Source: Thiobacillus sp. (GTDB lineage Bacteria; Pseudomonadota; Gammaproteobacteria; Burkholderiales; Thiobacillaceae). From it: a stretch of 25,851 nt of DNA. The stretch spans positions 1 through 25,851 of the forward strand of contig JADMKH010000021.1 of NCBI GenBank assembly GCA_018780025.1. Direction: 5' to 3'. Positions 1 to 7,102 of the stretch are shown piece after piece; positions within the stretch are counted from its first letter, which is position 1; the number at the start of each line of letters is the position of its first letter. The notes below the pieces were generated by a model, which was given only the letters and a program-made list of their open reading frames with translations, was not told where the DNA came from and did not search any database. The translations under genes were made by a program, and so were the position numbers.

Positions 1-737
1 TTGTCGACAAAGGTTTTGAGCTCGAGCCCGGCCGATTGACCGACGCACGCCATCAACGAATCGGCCAGCAATTCGGTCCTGTCGAACTTTTGCAACGCGC
101 GATGGGCGTATTCCCACGAGCGCGGGCTGGGGAAAGCGATCGGCGTGTGCGCCGGATCAAAGCTGAACAACAGGTCGGGACGGAAGCGCAGGAAGGCAAT
201 CACGCGCGTATCGATGTCTACGCTGTTCGCCCAGACAATCCAGTCGTCGAGATTGACCTCGACTTCATAATGCGTGAAGCGGTTGGCCAGCGGTGCGGGC
301 ATGGCGTAGGTGACGCCGCGGTCGCCCTGACGGTTGCCGGCGGCAAAAATCACCCAGCCATCCGGCACCTGGTATTCGCCCAGGCGACGATCGAGAATCA
401 GTTGGTAGGCAGCGGCCGAAACCGTCGGCGGGGCTGAGGTAATTTCATCCAGAAACAGAATGCCGGCGGGACCATGGCGTTCGGCATCCGGCAGCACCGA
501 GGGAATCGACCACTCAACCAATTGACCGTTGCGAAACGGGATGCCGCGCAAATCGGTGGGCTCCATCTGCGACAGGCGAATGTCGATCAGCGGCACACCA
601 TGCTGCTGGGCAATCTTGGCCACAATCTGCGACTTGCCCACGCCCGGTGGCCCCCACAGCATGACCGGCGTGTGGTGGCCATCGGCAGCGCTTTCAAACT
701 CGCGGTCGAGGATGGTTTCAATATGGGAGGGGCGCAT
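1..737 (-). CDS. MoxR-family AAA+ ATPase (3' end cut by window)
   Basis: Reading leftward from the ATG at 737-735 gives 245 codons open to the window edge, so the C-terminus is missing. Walker A is GPPGVGKS (residues 29-36), Walker B is ILFLDEI (93-99) and a sensor-1-like FAAGNRQ follows (131-137, Asn135). This is the MoxR-type AAA+ architecture: ATP-driven chaperones that usually work with a von Willebrand factor A protein to insert metals or assemble complexes. Any such partner would lie beyond position 1. An in-frame stop (TGA) lies three codons upstream of the ATG, which fixes the start closely. The gene is divergent from the Nudix gene at 864. The client is unknown. An opposite-strand reading at 36-437 is only its shadow. 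Confidence 0.9.
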   Translation of the reverse strand, partial: MRPSHIETILDREFESAADGHHTPVMLWGPPGVGKSQIVAKIAQQHGVPLIDIRLSQMEPTDLRGIPFRNGQLVEWSIPSVLPDAERHGPAGILFLDEITSAPPTVSAAAYQLILDRRLGEYQVPDGWVIFAAGNRQGDRGVTYAMPAPLANRFTHYEVEVNLDDWIVWANSVDIDTRVIAFLRFRPDLLFSFDPAHTPIAFPSPRSWEYAHRALQKFDRTELLADSLMACVGQSAGLELKTFVD

Positions 738-863
738 GGACAATCAAAACAACGATAAATGAGGCCAAATGATAATCGCTCGCGAACCGGGGTCCAAGCT
801 TCATCCTTGCTTGAGGTGGGGAGATTTTGTTACCTTCATTGAAACCGACCGATTGGATGCAGC

Positions 864-1397
864 ATGAAATTTTGCAGTGAATGTGGCGGCAGCGTGGTGC
901 TGCGCGTGCCCGAGGGCGATCAACTGCCGCGCCATGTGTGCCCTGACTGCGGCATCATCCATTATCAGAATCCCAAAATGGTGGTTGGCTGCATCCCCGA
1001 GTGGGAAGACAAGGTGTTGTTGTGCCGGCGCGCCATCGAACCCAAATATGGCCTCTGGACATTGCCTGCCGGCTTTATGGAAAACGGCGAAACCACGCTC
1101 GAAGGCGCGGCGCGCGAAACCTGGGAAGAGGCCGGCGCGCGCATCGAAATGGGCGGGCTCTATACGCTGTACAACCTGCCGCACATCAACCAGGTGTATC
1201 TGATGTTCCGCGCCCGGCTGCTTGATCTGGACTTTCAGTCCGGCATCGAATCGCTGGAAACCCGGCTCTTCACCGAAGCCGAAATCCCTTGGGACGACAT
1301 CGCGTTTCGCACTGTGCGCGCGACGCTGGAGCAATACTTCAGCGACCGCCGCGCCGGCTCATTCGACTTTCATTTCGGCGACATTCGCACCCGCTGA
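864..1397 (+). CDS. Nudix hydrolase with N-terminal zinc ribbon
   Basis: The product has 177 residues. Four cysteines in two CxxC pairs (C4/C7 and C26/C29) form an N-terminal zinc ribbon. A complete Nudix box follows: G70, E76, then RETWEEAGA at 84-92, matching GX5EX7REUXEEXGU, which binds Mg and hydrolyses nucleoside diphosphates linked to another moiety. The ribbon-plus-Nudix layout resembles the NudC/ADP-ribose pyrophosphatase group, but the substrate (ADP-ribose, NADH or another dinucleotide) cannot be read from the sequence. The protein is cytosolic, with no signal peptide. It converges with the 505-residue gene on the minus strand, leaving only 11 bp between their stops. No strong ribosome binding site is visible before the ATG. 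Confidence 0.92.
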   Translation: MKFCSECGGSVVLRVPEGDQLPRHVCPDCGIIHYQNPKMVVGCIPEWEDKVLLCRRAIEPKYGLWTLPAGFMENGETTLEGAARETWEEAGARIEMGGLYTLYNLPHINQVYLMFRARLLDLDFQSGIESLETRLFTEAEIPWDDIAFRTVRATLEQYFSDRRAGSFDFHFGDIRTR

Positions 1398-1408
1398 AAC
1401 AAGAGGGA

Positions 1409-2926
1409 TCAGGCGGCGGCGGCAAACTGCGACCGCCCCACCACATCCATGCCCACGCGCAGCCAGCCCTCATGGCTTTCCTGCACCTCCCCCAACCGCA
1501 AGCGATAAATCATGTCGCCGTCGCGCAGTACCATCGGGGCGCCCAGGCGGTAATGGGTCTGCGGAATCAGCAGATTGCTGACCCCTTGTTCGGTATGCGT
1601 CATCGGCAGGAATACCGCCCAGGTCTTTTCGGATGCGCCGGCTGGCACCTCGGCTTCAAACGATACTTCCACCCGCTTGGGGTGACGTGACAGACGCTGG
1701 GTGCCAATCAGATGCTGGCCATCTTCCTGGCGATTCCAGCGAATCGCCATCAACTGCCAGACGCTTTCTGCGGGATCCCAGCTCACCGCCACCAAACGAC
1801 CGTGCGGCATCTCGGGTTCATCGGGAAGCGCAAAGCCCATTCCTTCGGTGCTTTCATCACGCAGCATCCAGGGCTCCAGTGCCGGGCGTGTTTTTTCCGT
1901 ATCAGGGCTCGCCAGTGCAGTCAAAATGTTATTCATTCCTGCTGCCACCCACACGCGTCCAAAGCGGTGCGTACGCTGGCGGTTTCGGCGAACTCCACCC
2001 CGTTCAATCAGACTCGCTACCTGGCGGATCAAAGCGTTTTCCGCCTCATCCACCGCAACCTGATCAAAGGCTTTCAGGTAGGCAACCAAAGCCCTCAAAT
2101 CAAAGTAGCGCAAGCGCCGCCCCTGCAACCATTCATCGTCTATTACGCAGGCGCCTTCGCTCAGCGACAGATCGACCACGTGCGTATGAATGCCGCGCTC
2201 AGGAACGGGCGTTGGCAACGGCAGGGGATTGAAATCATGAACAATCTGCGCGATGGATTCTATTTCCTGCGCACGATAGCCTATCGGATGCACCAGACCC
2301 AACAGCACCACCAGGGAGTACTCGCGCGCGCAATGCGTCGAGCTGCCATTGAGCAGCACCTCACGGGTGGCAAAACCATCACGCTCGACCAGACGATAAA
2401 TCTTGTGCACGCGTCGCCAGGTTGAACCCGCAGGGATGCGCGCCTGATGATAGTCCCAGCGCATCACCAGCCCCGCATAGCGAATCGCACGGGCGGCCAT
2501 CTCGGCGGCAAAAGGCTTGAGTTCGGCGCTCGCCTTGCCGCGATAAGCCTGCTTCAACATCGACAACCAAGCCTCCGCCAGCAGCGACCAGAACACCCAC
2601 GACTCTCGCCACAAAGCCTGGCGCGCCAAACGGAACGCGGCCTGATTGCGCACATATTGCTCAATAACGCTCTGCTGCAAGGGCAGGCCCGCAGCTTCCA
2701 TCTTCAGCAGCGATTTCATCCGGCTGAGGGTGGCTTCTTCGTTGTCCGCATTAAAGCGCTCCAGCCCTTCGACCAGGGCATGATGCGCATCGTAGTCCGA
2801 GTCGGAAGGCAGGGTTTTCAACCATTTCTCGGTCGCCTTCACCGAAGCAAACGGTGATCCCCCTGCCGTTTTCCTGCGGCGGGTGATCGAACTCAACATT
2901 TCAAACAACTCGGACATAAGTGGCAT
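1409..2926 (-). CDS. Conserved-looking protein of unknown function, possible PilZ-like motif
   Basis: The protein has 505 residues; a second ATG (residue 4, MSELFEML) could be the true start. I do not recognise the family with confidence. It has no signal peptide or clear membrane helix, so it is probably cytosolic. Residues about 60-155 look helical. The C-terminal part looks beta-rich (377-500). A RxxxR motif (R314-R318) and a later DESTEG (357-362, fitting D/N-x-S-x-x-G) match in order the two c-di-GMP contact motifs of PilZ domains, though they are about 40 residues apart, longer than usual. A c-di-GMP role is therefore a suggestion only. The coding potential is convincing: one long frame, with typical codon bias and a clean convergent junction with the Nudix gene. 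Confidence 0.8.
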   Translation of the reverse strand: MPLMSELFEMLSSITRRRKTAGGSPFASVKATEKWLKTLPSDSDYDAHHALVEGLERFNADNEEATLSRMKSLLKMEAAGLPLQQSVIEQYVRNQAAFRLARQALWRESWVFWSLLAEAWLSMLKQAYRGKASAELKPFAAEMAARAIRYAGLVMRWDYHQARIPAGSTWRRVHKIYRLVERDGFATREVLLNGSSTHCAREYSLVVLLGLVHPIGYRAQEIESIAQIVHDFNPLPLPTPVPERGIHTHVVDLSLSEGACVIDDEWLQGRRLRYFDLRALVAYLKAFDQVAVDEAENALIRQVASLIERGGVRRNRQRTHRFGRVWVAAGMNNILTALASPDTEKTRPALEPWMLRDESTEGMGFALPDEPEMPHGRLVAVSWDPAESVWQLMAIRWNRQEDGQHLIGTQRLSRHPKRVEVSFEAEVPAGASEKTWAVFLPMTHTEQGVSNLLIPQTHYRLGAPMVLRDGDMIYRLRLGEVQESHEGWLRVGMDVVGRSQFAAAA

Positions 2927-3157
2927 GGTTTGTATTCAGGTACCTGCTTACCTGCAGCATTTATGCCAATTGGCTATCTGCCAAAATCCATTTTCAAGGC
3001 ATTGGTTTTACTCGGATTTGTTTTATGCGCCGGCTCGGTAAGCGTGCCGCCGCAATGCCAGGCAACGAAAAGCTGACAGTTGTTGATGAAACCGTGACAA
3101 AGGGTCCGGATGCTTTTGAAACGGCCCGCCCGCCCGCACAAATCGCACTGAAACCGT

Positions 3158-3163
3158 TACAAT
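3158..3163 (+). promoter_or_regulatory. -10 element of the tRNA-Ser gene
   Basis: TACAAT lies 9 bp before the tRNA and is followed by an all-GC/T discriminator (GCGCGCC), as is usual for stable RNA promoters under stringent control. The expected -35 position (about 3135-3140) has no good match. The rest of the 246 bp gap from 2927 to 3172 shows nothing I can name. Confidence 0.5.
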
Positions 3164-3172
3164 GCGCGCCGT

Positions 3173-3262
3173 GGAAGCGTGGCCGAGCGGTTTAAGGCAC
3201 CGGTCTTGAAAACCGGCGAGGATGTGAGTCCTCCGTGAGTTCGAATCTCACCGCTTCCGCCA
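3173..3262 (+). tRNA. tRNA-Ser (anticodon UGA)
   Basis: The acceptor GGAAGCG (3173-3179) pairs with CGCTTCC (3252-3258), the discriminator is G3259 and CCA is encoded at 3260-3262. The anticodon arm is CCGGT/ACCGG around the loop CTTGAAA, giving anticodon TGA, which reads UCA. A long variable arm with paired GAGGA/TCCTC-type sequence marks a class II tRNA, as expected for serine. The T arm contains the usual GTTCGAATC. Confidence 0.97.
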
Positions 3263-3362
3263 AATTTCAAATTTGGGGGATGTCGGCCCAACCCGTACGG
3301 AAAAACCATGTAGTGCATTGGGAAGCGGTGCGATGCTTCTCCGCTATGCCGCGAACACACTC

Positions 3363-3387
3363 AAAACGGCCCGCTGGGTGTTTTTTT
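3363..3387 (+). terminator. Likely intrinsic terminator of tRNA-Ser
   Basis: AAAACGGCCC pairs around GCT with GGGTGTTTT, with one bulged G and one G-U pair, and runs into seven T residues (3381-3387). It sits about 100 bp past the tRNA and before the radical SAM gene. The stem is imperfect, so confidence is moderate. Confidence 0.55.
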
Positions 3388-3421
3388 GTTTTCGCCGCGC
3401 AGTTAATGCGAAAATCCAGCC

Positions 3422-4279
3422 ATGGCACTGACCGCCCTCCTCACCCCTGAAAACCATAACCGCAACACGGCGGGGATGACCTATGTTTATCCTGTCGTCT
3501 CGCGCCGCGCGGGGGGGGTGTCAGTGGGGATCAACCTCAACCCCAACAATGCCTGCAACTGGGCGTGCGTGTATTGTCAGGTGCCGGACCTGGTGCGCGG
3601 AACAGCGCCCGAGATCGATCTGACACAACTGGAAGCCGAGCTGCGCGCAATGCTCAGCGACATTCTCCACGGCGACTTCATGAAAACGCGTGTGCCCGAG
3701 GAAGTCCGGCGGCTGAATGACATTGCTCTCTCGGGCAACGGTGAGCCGACCAGCGCCAAGGTCTTTCCGCAGGTGATCGAATTGATCGGCCGGGTGATGG
3801 CGGATTTCGATCTGGTCGGAAAAATAAAACTGGTGCTGATCACCAACGGCAGTCTGGCCGACCGGCCACGCGTGCAGGACGGCCTCAAAAAAATGGCCGA
3901 ATTGAACGGCGAAGTCTGGTTCAAATTCGATAGCGCTTTACCCGAGGGCATGCGCGCGATTAACCAGACCCGGATTTCGCCGGAGAAACAGTTCGAGCGC
4001 CTGGCCGTGGCTGCGGGCCTGTGCCCGACCTGGCTGCAAACCTGCGTGCTTGCGGTGGATGGCGTGCCCCCTTCTGCTCAGGAACAAGAGGCCTATCTGG
4101 CCGCAGTGAAACGCATCCGGCAACAACAGATTCCGCTGCAGGGGGTGTTGCTTTATGGGTTGGCACGTCCATCCATGCAGCCGCAGGCCAGCCATCTCTC
4201 GGCTCTGCCCATTGCGTGGCTGAACGCCTATGCCGAGAAAATTCGTGCAGCCGGTTTGCCGGTGAAGGTGTCACCTTGA
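3422..4279 (+). CDS. Radical SAM protein
   Basis: The product has 285 residues. The CNWACVYC motif places three cysteines (C45, C49, C52) in the CX3CX2C pattern that binds the [4Fe-4S] cluster and S-adenosylmethionine. LSGNGEPT fits the GGE-like SAM-binding strand and LITNG the following strand of the radical SAM barrel. It resembles the COG0731-type Fe-S oxidoreductases, whose bacterial members have no settled reaction. I chose the ATG at 3422 because the segment NHNRNTAGMTYVYP directly before the cluster looks like part of the conserved N-terminus; starting at 3476 would remove it. It overlaps acpS by 3 bp, so the two are probably translated together. Confidence 0.88.
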   Translation: MALTALLTPENHNRNTAGMTYVYPVVSRRAGGVSVGINLNPNNACNWACVYCQVPDLVRGTAPEIDLTQLEAELRAMLSDILHGDFMKTRVPEEVRRLNDIALSGNGEPTSAKVFPQVIELIGRVMADFDLVGKIKLVLITNGSLADRPRVQDGLKKMAELNGEVWFKFDSALPEGMRAINQTRISPEKQFERLAVAAGLCPTWLQTCVLAVDGVPPSAQEQEAYLAAVKRIRQQQIPLQGVLLYGLARPSMQPQASHLSALPIAWLNAYAEKIRAAGLPVKVSP

Positions 4280-4689
4280 TTCACGGCGTAGGCACCGACC
4301 TGCTGGACGCCGACCGGATTCGCAGCGGTCTCGCCCGCTTTGGCGAGCATTACGCTGACCGCATCCTGGCTCCGGCCGAACATGCGGGCTATTTCGCCAG
4401 CCACGACCCGGCACGGTTTCTGGCCAAATGCTTCGCCGCAAAAGAGGCCTTTGCCAAGGCCACCGGGACCGGGCTGCGCGCGCCGGTTTCGCTACGCAAC
4501 ATTGCAGTACTGCGCGACGCGCTGGGCAAACCGCATATCGAATGCGCGCCTGAACTGACCGCCTGGCTCGTCAAACGCGGCATCCTCGCGCATCATGTTT
4601 CCCTGTCGGACGAGGGCGACCTTGTGCTGGCGTTTGTGGTGCTGGAACAATCCGACCCACCCCGTAACCCGGCGGAAAAATCATCGTGA
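4276..4689 (+). CDS. acpS: Holo-[acyl-carrier-protein] synthase AcpS
   Basis: AcpS moves 4'-phosphopantetheine from CoA to a serine of acyl carrier protein, making it active for fatty acid synthesis. The 137-residue length is usual. The N-terminus reads IHGVGTDLLDADRI with the Mg-binding Asp8, and FLAKCFAAKEAFAKATGTG (48-66) holds Glu57 of the second conserved motif. No ATG lies near the conserved N-terminus. The start is a TTG at 4276-4278 that overlaps the radical SAM stop codon (TTGA), with GAAGG about 8 bp upstream. In many betaproteobacteria acpS follows pdxJ; here the radical SAM gene is in that place. nagZ follows 25 bp later. Confidence 0.94.
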   Translation: MIHGVGTDLLDADRIRSGLARFGEHYADRILAPAEHAGYFASHDPARFLAKCFAAKEAFAKATGTGLRAPVSLRNIAVLRDALGKPHIECAPELTAWLVKRGILAHHVSLSDEGDLVLAFVVLEQSDPPRNPAEKSS

Positions 4690-4714
4690 CACCACACTTG
4701 ATAAAGGAGCGACC

Positions 4715-5794
4715 ATGACGCTGGGCCCTTTGATGCTCGATGTTGCAGGCACCGAACTCACCGATGATGACCGCAAGAGACTTCGTCATCCGCTGGTGGG
4801 CGGCGTGATTCTGTTCACGCGCAATTACTGCGATAGCGCACAGTTGGTCGCGCTGACTGCCGAAATCCACGCCCTTAAATCTGCGCCGCTTCTGATCGCC
4901 GTCGATTATGAAGGTGGGCGCGTGCAACGGTTTCGCGAGGGCTTCACCCGGATCCCGCCGATGCGGACGTTCGGCGAAATCTGGAATGCGCATCCGCAAC
5001 GCGCCCGCGAACTTGCGCGTGAAACCGGATTTGTACTGGCCAGCGAGTTGCGCGCGCACGGGGTCGACTTCAGCTTTGGACCGGTGCTCGACCTGGATTA
5101 CGGCGCCTCTTCGGTCATCGGTGACCGTTCATTCCACGCCGATCCACACGCGGTGTTTCAGCTCGGCCAGGCCGTGATGCTGGGCATGAAAGATGCGGGC
5201 ATGGCCGCCTGCGGCAAGCATTTCCCCGGCCACGGTTATGTGGTGGCGGATTCGCATGTCGCCATTCCGATGGATGAGCGCACGCTCGCCGACATTGCCA
5301 TCGCCGATCTGGTCCCATTTCGACTGATGATCGAGGCCGGGCTTGCCGCCGTCATGCCCGCCCATGTGATCTACCCCAAGGTCGACAGCTTGCCCGCCGG
5401 GTTTTCAAAAACATGGCTGCAAAAAATCCTGCGCCATCAACTGCAGTTCGACGGCACGGTGTTCAGCGACGACCTCTGCATGGAAGCCGCGGGCGTGGCG
5501 GGCGACATGGTGGAGCGGGTCACGGCTGCAATCGAAGCCGGTTGCGACATGGCCCTGGTCTGCAACCGGCCCGACCTGGCCGACGAAGTCCTGGCCAGGC
5601 TGCAAGTCGACTGGCCCGCGCCCGCCCGCGCACGGCTGGCGCGCATGCATGGCCATCCGCATCCCTCGACGATGACCGAATTACGTGAATCCGTTCGCTA
5701 CGCGAATGCGCTGCACCACATCGCCGGCCTCGGCCAGGCATCCGCCGACCTCAACCTGCAAACAGACCCGACCGATTACTGTGCCCGCTCCTGA
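4715..5794 (+). CDS. nagZ: Beta-N-acetylhexosaminidase NagZ
   Basis: NagZ is a cytosolic family 3 glycoside hydrolase that removes GlcNAc from 1,6-anhydro-muropeptides during cell wall recycling; its product can feed AmpC-type beta-lactamase induction in species that have that circuit. The 359-residue length is typical. The signature KHFPGHG (168-174) is followed by ADSH (178-181), whose Asp-His pair serves as the acid/base in NagZ. FSDDL (250-254) holds the nucleophile, probably Asp252. The ATG at 4715 has a good ribosome site (AAAGGAG, 4703-4709). The open frame extends upstream, but that part overlaps acpS and is not NagZ-like. The last 14 bp overlap the CDF gene. Confidence 0.95.
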   Translation: MTLGPLMLDVAGTELTDDDRKRLRHPLVGGVILFTRNYCDSAQLVALTAEIHALKSAPLLIAVDYEGGRVQRFREGFTRIPPMRTFGEIWNAHPQRARELARETGFVLASELRAHGVDFSFGPVLDLDYGASSVIGDRSFHADPHAVFQLGQAVMLGMKDAGMAACGKHFPGHGYVVADSHVAIPMDERTLADIAIADLVPFRLMIEAGLAAVMPAHVIYPKVDSLPAGFSKTWLQKILRHQLQFDGTVFSDDLCMEAAGVAGDMVERVTAAIEAGCDMALVCNRPDLADEVLARLQVDWPAPARARLARMHGHPHPSTMTELRESVRYANALHHIAGLGQASADLNLQTDPTDYCARS

Positions 5795-6725
5795 ACACGA
5801 CCACGACAGCCATGCTGGCCACGATCACGGCCAGCATCATCACAGCGGGCAAGGCGCGACCCTGATCGTCGCCCTGGTGCTGACGCTGTCGTTTGCCGGG
5901 GTTGAGGCACTGGCAGGCTGGTGGTCAGGCTCGCTTGCATTGCTGTCCGATGCCGCCCACATGCTGACCGACAGCTCCGCGCTGGGACTGGCTGCCGGCG
6001 CCGCCTGGCTGGCGCGCCGACCACCCAGCAGCAAGCATTCCTACGGACTGGTGCGCGCCGAGGTACTGGCGGCGCTGTTCAACAGCCTGCTGATGCTGGT
6101 GCTCATCGGCTACATTGTTCACGAAGCCATCGACCGCTTTGGTGCCCCGCGCGACATCAAGGGCAGCACAGTCATAGCCGTAGCGGTCATCGGCCTCATC
6201 ATCAATCTTGTCGTCGCCTGGGTGCTCTCGCGCGGCGAACATACGCTGAACAGCCGCGCGGCGCTGCTGCATGTGCTGGGCGACGCATTGGGCTCGGTGG
6301 CTGCGATCAGTGCAGGCATCGTGATCGTCGCCACCGGCTGGACGCCGATCGACCCGCTGCTGTCCTTGCTGGTGTCGGCGCTGATTCTGGTGTCGGCCCT
6401 CCGTCTGTTGCGCGAAGTGGTGCATGTATTGATGGAAGGGGTGCCCGGCCACGTCCAGCTTGAAGTCATCGGCAAGCACCTGGCCATGATCGACGGCGTG
6501 TCGCGGGTACACGACCTGCATGTATGGACACTCTCTTCCGGCACCATCGCCCTGTCAGCCCATCTGGAAATCCGCAAGCTGTCTGACTGGCCGGACATCC
6601 TGGAAACCGCACGCCAGGCCATGGATGACCAGCACGGGATTCGTCACGTCACCCTGCAGCCCGAAGTGCTGGTGGCCCACCCCTTGGTCCGCGGCACCTA
6701 CCCCGTACCCACCCCCCACGCCTGA
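5781..6725 (+). CDS. Cation diffusion facilitator, ZitB/CzcD-type zinc efflux protein
   Basis: The protein has 314 residues from a GTG start at 5781 that overlaps the end of nagZ; the longer upstream frame is the nagZ shadow. A His-rich N-terminus (EHDHDSHAGHDHGQHHH) is followed by about six membrane helices. The two metal-site helices carry SDAAHMLTDSSAL and HVLGDALGS, the HxxxD pattern of zinc-selecting CDF proteins. A cytosolic C-terminal domain follows, with HDLHVWTLSSG, a conserved CDF stretch. It should export Zn(II), and perhaps Co, Cd or Fe, from the cytoplasm in exchange for protons. It may be co-transcribed with acpS-nagZ, with no functional link apparent. An 11-bp inverted repeat follows the stop. 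Confidence 0.93.
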   Translation: MPAPEHDHDSHAGHDHGQHHHSGQGATLIVALVLTLSFAGVEALAGWWSGSLALLSDAAHMLTDSSALGLAAGAAWLARRPPSSKHSYGLVRAEVLAALFNSLLMLVLIGYIVHEAIDRFGAPRDIKGSTVIAVAVIGLIINLVVAWVLSRGEHTLNSRAALLHVLGDALGSVAAISAGIVIVATGWTPIDPLLSLLVSALILVSALRLLREVVHVLMEGVPGHVQLEVIGKHLAMIDGVSRVHDLHVWTLSSGTIALSAHLEIRKLSDWPDILETARQAMDDQHGIRHVTLQPEVLVAHPLVRGTYPVPTPHA

Positions 6726-6733
6726 TCGAAGCG

Positions 6734-6765
6734 ACGGCTTGATCTGACTCGCTTGATCAAGCCGT
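6734..6765. repeat. 11-bp perfect inverted repeat after the CDF gene
   Basis: ACGGCTTGATC (6734-6744) and GATCAAGCCGT (6755-6765) are perfect complements around a 10-nt loop. No T tract follows on either strand, so it is not a standard intrinsic terminator. It may still end or stabilise the upstream mRNA. A direct repeat GCTTGATC also occurs in arm 1 and the loop. Confidence 0.6.
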
Positions 6766-6783
6766 AGATCAAACATAACCCTA

Positions 6784-6812
6784 TTGACATCAATATTGAG
6801 AATCGTTATCAT
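6784..6812 (+). promoter_or_regulatory. Sigma-70 promoter of hemP
   Basis: A perfect -35 TTGACA (6784-6789) is followed after exactly 17 bp by TATCAT (6807-6812), one base from the -10 consensus. It lies about 67 bp before the hemP start. The Fur-type box overlaps the spacer and the -10, so repressor binding would block RNA polymerase. Confidence 0.8.
6797..6811. promoter_or_regulatory. Fur-type box before hemP
   Basis: TGAGAATCGTTATCA matches the 7-1-7 Fur palindrome TGATAATNATTATCA at 12 of 14 informative positions. Its place across the -10 element and the iron genes downstream support Fur-Fe(II) repression of hemP-feoBA and perhaps of the following genes. Confidence 0.85.
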
Positions 6813-6878
6813 TCATTCCTCAATTCGTAAAAGCAGTCTCACTTTATTGCCCGGCAACCCTATCCGATTCCGCTCAAT

Positions 6879-7061
6879 ATGCCCAACACCGCTCTCACCC
6901 CTTCCTGCCTGCCCAATGAAGCTGCACAACGCGGCCAGCCAGCGGACATCATTCCGGCGGATCGCCTGTTTCAGGGCAGCCAGGAAATCCTGATTGGGCA
7001 TAACGGCGACACCTACCGTCTGCGCATCACCAGGAACGGCAAGCTGATCCTGACCAAGTAA
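6879..7061 (+). CDS. hemP: Hemin uptake protein HemP family
   Basis: This 60-residue protein has the HemP signature: LFQGSQEILIGHNG followed by YRLRITRNGKLILTK at the C-terminus. HemP-type proteins are small, Fur-repressed and often the first gene of iron or heme uptake operons. In some betaproteobacteria the homologue acts as a transcriptional activator of heme uptake genes; which role applies here is not visible. No heme receptor or heme ABC transporter follows; feoB begins 41 bp downstream. The start is the only ATG after the promoter in this frame. Confidence 0.9.
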   Translation: MPNTALTPSCLPNEAAQRGQPADIIPADRLFQGSQEILIGHNGDTYRLRITRNGKLILTK

Positions 7062-7102
7062 GCCTCGCCCACCTGCTTACCTCCCCTCCACCCGTAAACC
7101 CC

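Noticed and set aside
3260..3276. Perfect palindrome CCAAATTT-C-AAATTTGG at the 3' end of tRNA-Ser, considered as an attachment site or terminator
   Set aside because: The loop would be too small for a stable hairpin, there is no T run, and no integrase or second copy was seen nearby.
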